Below are positions 55,301 through 64,000 of a stretch of DNA of 64,000 bases, in pieces. The notes beneath the pieces are model-generated. The model made no database searches. It was not told the origin of the DNA and was given only the letters and a program-made list of their open reading frames with translations. Numbering within the stretch: position 1 is the stretch's first letter; each line of letters starts with the position of its first letter. The stretch is from Burkholderiales bacterium PBB6 (GTDB taxonomy: Bacteria; Pseudomonadota; Gammaproteobacteria; Burkholderiales; Burkholderiaceae_C), in NCBI GenBank assembly GCA_002255925.1, contig NKIH01000002.1, forward strand, positions 678,255 through 742,254, in the 5' to 3' direction. A program made the translations under genes and the position numbers.

Positions 55301-55942
55301 TCAATCGACCACCGCGGCCCGGGTGATGCGCACCGGCTCCCTCAGCATCTGCCCACGGACATACGCTTCACCCTGCGCCGGGTCGGTGGCGCTGGCATGA
55401 ATGCGGCGCACCACCTCCATGCCACTCACGACACGGCCGAACACGGCGAATCCCTGTCGATCTGGGTTGCGAGGGGCACCTGCATCCAGCCCGGGTTGAT
55501 CGCCGACGCAGATGAAGAACGCAGCCCCGCCGCCAGTGCCCGGCGCGCCGCGCGCCAGCGACAGGCTGCCGTCGAGGTGCTTCAAGCCAGTCATTGACGT
55601 GGGCTCATGCGTCACCGGCGGCAACTCCCGGTTCTCGTCCAGCAAACCGCCCTGGATGACCTGGATGGGCGGTGAGCCTCGGTCGTTGTCCTCCCGCACG
55701 ACACGGTAGAAGCCGGCCTGCTGTTGATACAAGCCCGTCGTCACATAGCGCAGGAAATCTGCCGACGACAGCGGTGCCCGGCTCGATTCCAGTTGCACCA
55801 CGATGTCACCGGCTGTGGTTGTCAGCTTGACGCGCACGGGCGCGGCCTCAGCGGGCGTTGCTGCCCCTGCGGCATGGCTCATCGGACACACAGCGAAAAC
55901 GATGGTCGCCGCAAGGGCGTTGAGCAAATGGCGTGGAGGCAT
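55301..55942 (-). CDS. Periplasmic cyclophilin-type peptidyl-prolyl isomerase
   Basis: 213 residues. A signal peptide (MPPRHLLNALAATIVFAVCPMSHAAGA) is followed by a bacterial cyclophilin domain: VRVKLTTTAGDIVVQLESSRAP, FYRVVREDNDRGSPPIQVIQGG, SLSLARGAPGTGGGAAFFICVGDQPGLD and FAVFGRVVSGMEVVRRI. The Arg in FYRVV and the QGG/FFI segments match the active site, although the usual FH is FYR. It catalyses cis/trans proline isomerisation of exported proteins. It converges with ffs and diverges from the glycine riboswitch. Confidence 0.9.
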   Translation of the reverse strand: MPPRHLLNALAATIVFAVCPMSHAAGAATPAEAAPVRVKLTTTAGDIVVQLESSRAPLSSADFLRYVTTGLYQQQAGFYRVVREDNDRGSPPIQVIQGGLLDENRELPPVTHEPTSMTGLKHLDGSLSLARGAPGTGGGAAFFICVGDQPGLDAGAPRNPDRQGFAVFGRVVSGMEVVRRIHASATDPAQGEAYVRGQMLREPVRITRAAVVD

Positions 55943-56057
55943 TCAAGGGTCCGTTCATGATCTGTGCGGGCGCGTCAGCAGCCCACGCAAGCATCAAATT
56001 CTGCACCCGAAGCGGCTGGCGCGCGATGGCGGCGATGCGGCTCGGGTACACTGCCGG

Positions 56058-56270
56058 CTTGTCAGGAGAGAGCTCCATCCGGGGCCGCCGAAGGCGCAGA
56101 GGTTCACCCCTCGAACGCTCAGGCAAAAGGACTGACAAGCGGCTTGCCGTAACAAGCAAGACGTTCCTCACTGGAGAGAGACAAGCCGCCGAGCTTGTCC
56201 ACCGAAGGGGCAAGCGGTGTCCGTCATCCACGGCACTGTCAATCTCTCAGGTAAAGCGGACAGCGGGGGC
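56058..56270 (+). promoter_or_regulatory. Tandem glycine riboswitch
   Basis: Two similar aptamers precede gcvT. Aptamer 1 (about 56061-56136) starts CAGGAGAGAG, holds CCGAAGG and ends CTCAGGCAAAAGGACTG. Aptamer 2 (about 56168-56264) starts CTGGAGAGAG, holds ACCGAAGGGGCAAG and ends CTCTCAGGTAAAGCGGACAG. These GGAGAG, CCGAAGG and CAGGcAAAaGGAC blocks are the conserved glycine-binding core. No intrinsic terminator follows, so control may act on translation of gcvT or through Rho. Glycine should switch the cleavage operon on. Confidence 0.95.
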
Positions 56271-56320
56271 ACTTCTCAACCATTGCGTGGTTAAGTCAGA
56301 ACTGCCCTCGAAAGCTCCAC

Positions 56321-57475
56321 ATGTCCGCTGCCGCCCCAGACCAAACTTCCCTGCACCACACGCCGCTGCACGCGCTGCACCTGGAACTGGGCGCACGCAT
56401 GGTGCCGTTCGCCGGCTACGCCATGCCGGTGCAGTACCCCGCCGGCCTGATGGCCGAACACCGCCAGTGTCGTGATGCGGCCGCGCTGTTCGATGTCTCG
56501 CACATGGGCCAGCTGCGCCTGGTGGGCGCTGGTTCCGGCGCTGCGCTGGAAACGCTGGTGCCCGTTGACGTGCTCGACCTGCCGGCTGGCAAGCAGCGTT
56601 ACGCGCTGTTCACCAGCGAGCAAGGCACGTTGCTGGACGACCTGATGATCACCCGCCCACAGGCCGACGCTGCCGCCGCGTTTGGTGACCTGTTCGTGGT
56701 GGTGAATGCTGGCTGCAAGGACGCCGACATCGCCCATCTGAAGCAGCACATCGGCCACCTGTGCGAGGTGATTCCCATGCCTGAGCGCGCGCTGCTGGCC
56801 CTGCAAGGCCCGCAGGCCGTGACCGCCTTGAGCCGCCTCAACCCGGCCGTGGCCAGCCTGACCTTCATGACCGGCGGCGTGTTCACGCTGGCCGGTGCCG
56901 ATTGCTTCGTCACCCGCTCGGGCTACACCGGCGAAGACGGCTTCGAGATCTCCGTGCACCAGGACCAGGCCGAAGCCTTGGCGCGTGCACTGCTCGCCGA
57001 GCCGGAAGTCAAGCCTGCTGGTCTGGGTGCGCGCGACACGCTGCGCCTGGAAGCCGGCCTCTGCCTGTACGGCCATGACATCGACACCACCACGACGCCG
57101 GTGGAAGCCGCGCTGACCTGGGCCATCCAGAAGGTGCGCCGCGCCGGTGGCGCCCGTGCCGGCGGCTACCCTGGCGCGGCCGTGATTGACGCCCAACTGG
57201 CGGCTGGCGCTGCCCGCAAGCGCGTGGGCCTGGTGGGCGCCGAGCGCGCCCCGGTGCGTGAAGGCGCAGCGATCGTCTCGGCCGACGGCACCCGCCTGGG
57301 CACCGTCACCAGCGGCACGCTCGGCCCGACCGTCAACACCCCGATTGCCATGGCTTACCTGCCGGTGGATCATGCCGCCGTGGGCACCCAGGTGTTCGCC
57401 GAGGTGCGCGGCAAGCGCCTGCCGATGACCGTCACCGCCATGCCGTTCACGCCGAACCGCTACTACCGCGGCTGA
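56321..57475 (+). CDS. gcvT: Glycine cleavage system T protein (aminomethyltransferase)
   Basis: 384 residues. It transfers the methylene carbon of H-protein-bound aminomethyl to tetrahydrofolate, releasing ammonia. Typical blocks: LELGARMVPFAGYAMPVQYPAGLMAEH, ALFDVSHMGQLRLVG, the folate-site ALQGPQA and FVTRSGYTGEDGFEI, and a C-terminal barrel with KRLPMTVTAMPFTPNRYYR. First gene of gcvT-gcvH-gcvP-sdaA under the glycine riboswitch. Confidence 0.97.
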   Translation: MSAAAPDQTSLHHTPLHALHLELGARMVPFAGYAMPVQYPAGLMAEHRQCRDAAALFDVSHMGQLRLVGAGSGAALETLVPVDVLDLPAGKQRYALFTSEQGTLLDDLMITRPQADAAAAFGDLFVVVNAGCKDADIAHLKQHIGHLCEVIPMPERALLALQGPQAVTALSRLNPAVASLTFMTGGVFTLAGADCFVTRSGYTGEDGFEISVHQDQAEALARALLAEPEVKPAGLGARDTLRLEAGLCLYGHDIDTTTTPVEAALTWAIQKVRRAGGARAGGYPGAAVIDAQLAAGAARKRVGLVGAERAPVREGAAIVSADGTRLGTVTSGTLGPTVNTPIAMAYLPVDHAAVGTQVFAEVRGKRLPMTVTAMPFTPNRYYRG

Positions 57476-57549
57476 GCGGCTGAGCGCGTCGCACCGATTT
57501 CCTTCCCATTTCCTTTCCTCTGACCCTGAAAAGCTCCAGGAGACCCGAC

Positions 57550-57924
57550 ATGTCGATTAAGTACACCGCCGACCACGAATGGATCAACGCCGCTGACAGC
57601 GCAGCCGCCGTGGTTGGCATCACCGTGCACGCCCAGGACGCCCTGGGCGATGTGGTGTTCGTGGACCTGCCGGAAGTGGGCAAGACCTACGCCAAGGGCG
57701 ACATCGCCGGCGTCGTCGAATCGGTCAAGGCCGCGGCCGACGTCTACATGCCGGTGGACGGTGAAGTCGTGGCCGTGAACGACGCGCTGCGTGACGATCC
57801 GTCGCTGGCCAACACCGACCCGCTGGCCGCTGGCTGGTTCTTCAAGGTCAAGCTGGCGAACCCCGCCGAGCTGGACGGCCTGATGGACGCCACCGCGTAC
57901 GACGCGCTGCTCAAGACCCTGTGA
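57550..57924 (+). CDS. gcvH: Glycine cleavage system H protein
   Basis: 124 residues. It is the lipoyl carrier that shuttles the aminomethyl group. The lipoylated lysine is in VVESVKAAADVYMPV (about residue 63). KYTADHEWI at the start and GDVVFVDLPEVG in the middle are standard. CAGGAG precedes the start. A 74-base gap follows gcvT. Confidence 0.97.
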   Translation: MSIKYTADHEWINAADSAAAVVGITVHAQDALGDVVFVDLPEVGKTYAKGDIAGVVESVKAAADVYMPVDGEVVAVNDALRDDPSLANTDPLAAGWFFKVKLANPAELDGLMDATAYDALLKTL

Positions 57925-58044
57925 TGGGTTGGCCGCACTCACCTGCGGCCCCTGAGACTCCCTGTTGCCCCTGCCCTGTTGCCATGCCTCGCCGCATCGG
58001 GCCACCGGGCGTTTGAACACATCTGCCGCTTTCGCCGCACTGCC

Positions 58045-60936
<2,892 letters not shown>

Positions 60937-61058
60937 CGCGCTGAAACGCCCCGGGCAAACAGCGGGGCCCAGCCAACTCCCGGGGCCGCTGCATGCGGCC
61001 CTGTTCACATCGCCGGCACACACTTCGCCGGGCACCCTCGATCCGGAGACCTCGCACC

Positions 61059-62450
<1,392 letters not shown>

Positions 62451-62480
62451 CGACAGGCCGCATCTGAGCGGCCGGGCATG

Positions 62481-62508
62481 AAAAAAGGGGCTGCCTTTCG
62501 GCAGCCCC
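62481..62508 (-). terminator. Terminator after livJ copy 2 (and sdaA)
   Basis: On the reverse strand GGGGCTGCC and GGCAGCCCC (62508-62500, 62495-62487) form a 9-bp stem with a 4-base loop, then six T (62486-62481). It lies between convergent sdaA and livJ and may serve both. Confidence 0.88.
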
Positions 62509-62534
62509 TGTCAATCAACCCTTGGAGTCCGAGA

Positions 62535-63677
62535 TCAGCGCACGACGGCGATCTGCTCGCGGTTGCCACCCTTGTAGGTGAACAGGGTCAGGGCGCCGTT
62601 CTTCACGTCACCCTTTTCGTCAAACGCGATCGTGCCGGTCACGCCCTTGTAGCCGTTCGTCTTGGCCAGCACCGGCAGGTACTTCGCCGGGTCAGCCGAA
62701 CCGGCCTTCACCATCGCGTCCACCAGCACCATCGTCGCGTCGTACACGTACGGTGCGTAGATCTGCACGTCAGCATTGAACTTCTTCTTGAAGTCCGTCT
62801 TGAACTTCTCCATGCCGACCTTCTGGGTGCCTTCAACGCCACCGGCTTCCGCGCACACGACTTGACCGTCGTCCATCGCGCCAGCCGACAGCTTCGGCAG
62901 CTCGCCCGAGCAGATGCCGTCGCCGCCCATGAACTTCGCCGTGATGCCCAGCTGCTTCATCTGGCGGATCATCGGGCCAGCCACTGCGTCCATGCCGCCG
63001 TAGAACACCACGTCAGGCTTCGCAGCCTTGATGGAGGTCAGGATGGCGGTGAAGTCCGTGGCCTTGTCGTTGGTGAATTCGCGCTTGGCGATCTTGCCGC
63101 CCTTGCCCTTCACGCCCTTTTCAAACTCGTCAGCCACGCCCTGGCCGTAAGCCGTGCGGTCATCGATGACGGCGATCGACTTGCCCTTCAGCTGCTCCAC
63201 CGCATAGCGGCCCAGCGTGCCACCCAGGTGCACGTCGTCAGCCACCACGCGGAACGTGGTCTTGAAGCCTTGACGCGTGAACTTCGGGTTCGTGGCCGAC
63301 GGCGAGATCTGCGGAATGCCAGCGTCCGAGTACACCTTCGATGCAGGGATCGAGGTGCCCGAGTTCAGGTGACCCACCACGCCGTTGACCTTCGAGTCCA
63401 CCAGCTTCTGGGCTGCTGCCGTGCCTTGCTTCGGATCGCCAGCGTCGTCTTCAGCCAGCAACTCGAACTTGGCCTTCTTGCCGCCGATGGTCACGCCCTT
63501 GGCGTTGAGCTCATCGATCGCCATGCGCGCGCCGTTCTCGTTGTCCTTGCCCAGGTGAGCAATGCCGCCGCTGGTGGGGCCGACGTGACCGATCTTGACG
63601 ACCAGCTCTTGCGCTTGCAGCGAACCAGCCAGCAGGCCGGTGGCCGCTGCGACGATCAGATTCATTCGGAACTTCAT
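62535..63677 (-). CDS. livJ: Branched-chain amino acid ABC transporter substrate-binding protein (LivJ type), copy 2
   Basis: 380 residues from the ATG at 63677, preceded by GGAG. Signal peptide MKFRMNLIVAAATGLLAGSLQAQ. The mature protein is identical to copy 1 (7052-8194) except Ala for Ser in GTIAFDE. At DNA level a stretch of about 460 bases over the N-terminal half is identical between copies, while the 3' half has roughly nine differences and the signal peptide and upstream parts are unrelated or diverged. It lies 151 bases after livF on the same strand, so this copy belongs to the transporter locus. Confidence 0.93.
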   Translation of the reverse strand: MKFRMNLIVAAATGLLAGSLQAQELVVKIGHVGPTSGGIAHLGKDNENGARMAIDELNAKGVTIGGKKAKFELLAEDDAGDPKQGTAAAQKLVDSKVNGVVGHLNSGTSIPASKVYSDAGIPQISPSATNPKFTRQGFKTTFRVVADDVHLGGTLGRYAVEQLKGKSIAVIDDRTAYGQGVADEFEKGVKGKGGKIAKREFTNDKATDFTAILTSIKAAKPDVVFYGGMDAVAGPMIRQMKQLGITAKFMGGDGICSGELPKLSAGAMDDGQVVCAEAGGVEGTQKVGMEKFKTDFKKKFNADVQIYAPYVYDATMVLVDAMVKAGSADPAKYLPVLAKTNGYKGVTGTIAFDEKGDVKNGALTLFTYKGGNREQIAVVR

Positions 63678-63828
63678 GAACTCAGTCTCCAAAAGGATGG
63701 AAGGAACAGCGACGAACTGCCGGAATGGCACAAGGAGGACGTACGGGCACACGTCGTTCATTCGCTCGCAGCAAAAACTGCCCGAAACCCACCGGTGGCG
63801 GCACACGTGCCACCACCGCCAGAACTCT

Positions 63829-64000
63829 TCATTCGCCCAGGTAAGCCGCCCGCACCTTCGGGTCATTGAGCAGCACCTTGGCGTCACCGTTCATCGTGAC
63901 CTCGCCCGACTCCATCACGTAGCCGCGGTTGGCCAGCGCCAGTGCGCGGCTGGCGTTCTGCTCCACCAGCAGCACCGTCACGCCCTGGCCGTGGATGGTC
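63829..64000 (-). CDS. livF: Branched-chain amino acid ABC transporter ATP-binding protein LivF, C-terminal part
   Basis: The last 56 codons are inside the window; the gene continues to the right. The reverse strand reads VTVLLVEQNASRALALANRGYVMESGEV and ends KVRAAYLGE, the usual LivF C terminus, with the conserved VEQN segment and the YLGE end. LivF is one of the two ATPases of the LivFGHMJ importer. The gap to livJ contains a GGTGGC-rich inverted repeat that could partially terminate transcription. Confidence 0.92.
   Translation of the reverse strand, partial: TIHGQGVTVLLVEQNASRALALANRGYVMESGEVTMNGDAKVLLNDPKVRAAYLGE

Overview
The window reads as ordinary chromosomal DNA of a GC-rich betaproteobacterium, most likely a member of Burkholderiales. 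I infer this from high GC, the gene complement (an AdiA-length Orn/Lys/Arg decarboxylase, a CysB-family regulator next to a CbiX-type chelatase, PIN-PhoH, duplicated LivJ-type binding proteins) and conserved proteobacterial gene orders (rimP-nusA-infB, pepA-holC with divergent lptFG, dnaX-ybaB-recR, rnhA/yafS-like/gloB/mltD, gcvTHP-sdaA). I see no prophage, insertion sequence, CRISPR array, plasmid gene or integration scar. Genes are packed closely and many pairs overlap by ATGA or TGATG.

Layout, 1-25 kb. infB (start only), nusA and rimP run leftward from a good promoter whose leader holds two terminator-like hairpins. fabI diverges from them. Then come a membrane diguanylate cyclase, an amino acid decarboxylase, tRNA-Ser(GGA) and a stand-alone livJ. 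pepA-holC diverge from lptF-lptG-cbiX-cysB-like-aminotransferase. A FimV-like envelope protein diverges from a crotonase. A class II aldolase faces a Crp-family regulator, followed by a kinase-like protein and an ACAD11-like acyl-CoA dehydrogenase. Two tRNAs (Arg-TCT, Pro-TGG) face each other, followed by an RraA/HMG-aldolase family gene and an MFS exporter.

Layout, 25-44 kb. nadA-nadC, a ComFB-like small protein and the convergent nadB cover the first steps of NAD synthesis. A beta-strand-rich unknown protein lies downstream of clpB, which has a sigma-32-like promoter. A long leftward run (alaA-hom-thrC-moeA-moaD-moaE-crcB-flavin reductase) joins threonine and molybdopterin synthesis. An Mth938-like gene, bcp and PIN-PhoH run rightward, with a candidate leader or small RNA before phoH.

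Layout, 44-64 kb. An NlpC/P60 hydrolase with a consensus-like promoter, moaA, rnhA, a methyltransferase whose start codon overlaps that of gloB, mltD, recR-ybaB-dnaX, a divergent PurM-superfamily protein, a second Crp-family regulator and the SRP RNA gene come first. A periplasmic cyclophilin follows. A tandem glycine riboswitch precedes gcvT-gcvH-gcvP and sdaA, which would convert excess glycine to C1 units, serine and finally pyruvate. The window closes with a second livJ almost identical to the first, downstream of livF.

No wholly new system stands out. The best leads are the kinase/ACAD pair, the rimP leader attenuators, the structured leader before phoH, the two livJ copies with a conversion-like identity pattern, and the non-canonical PurM-like protein.
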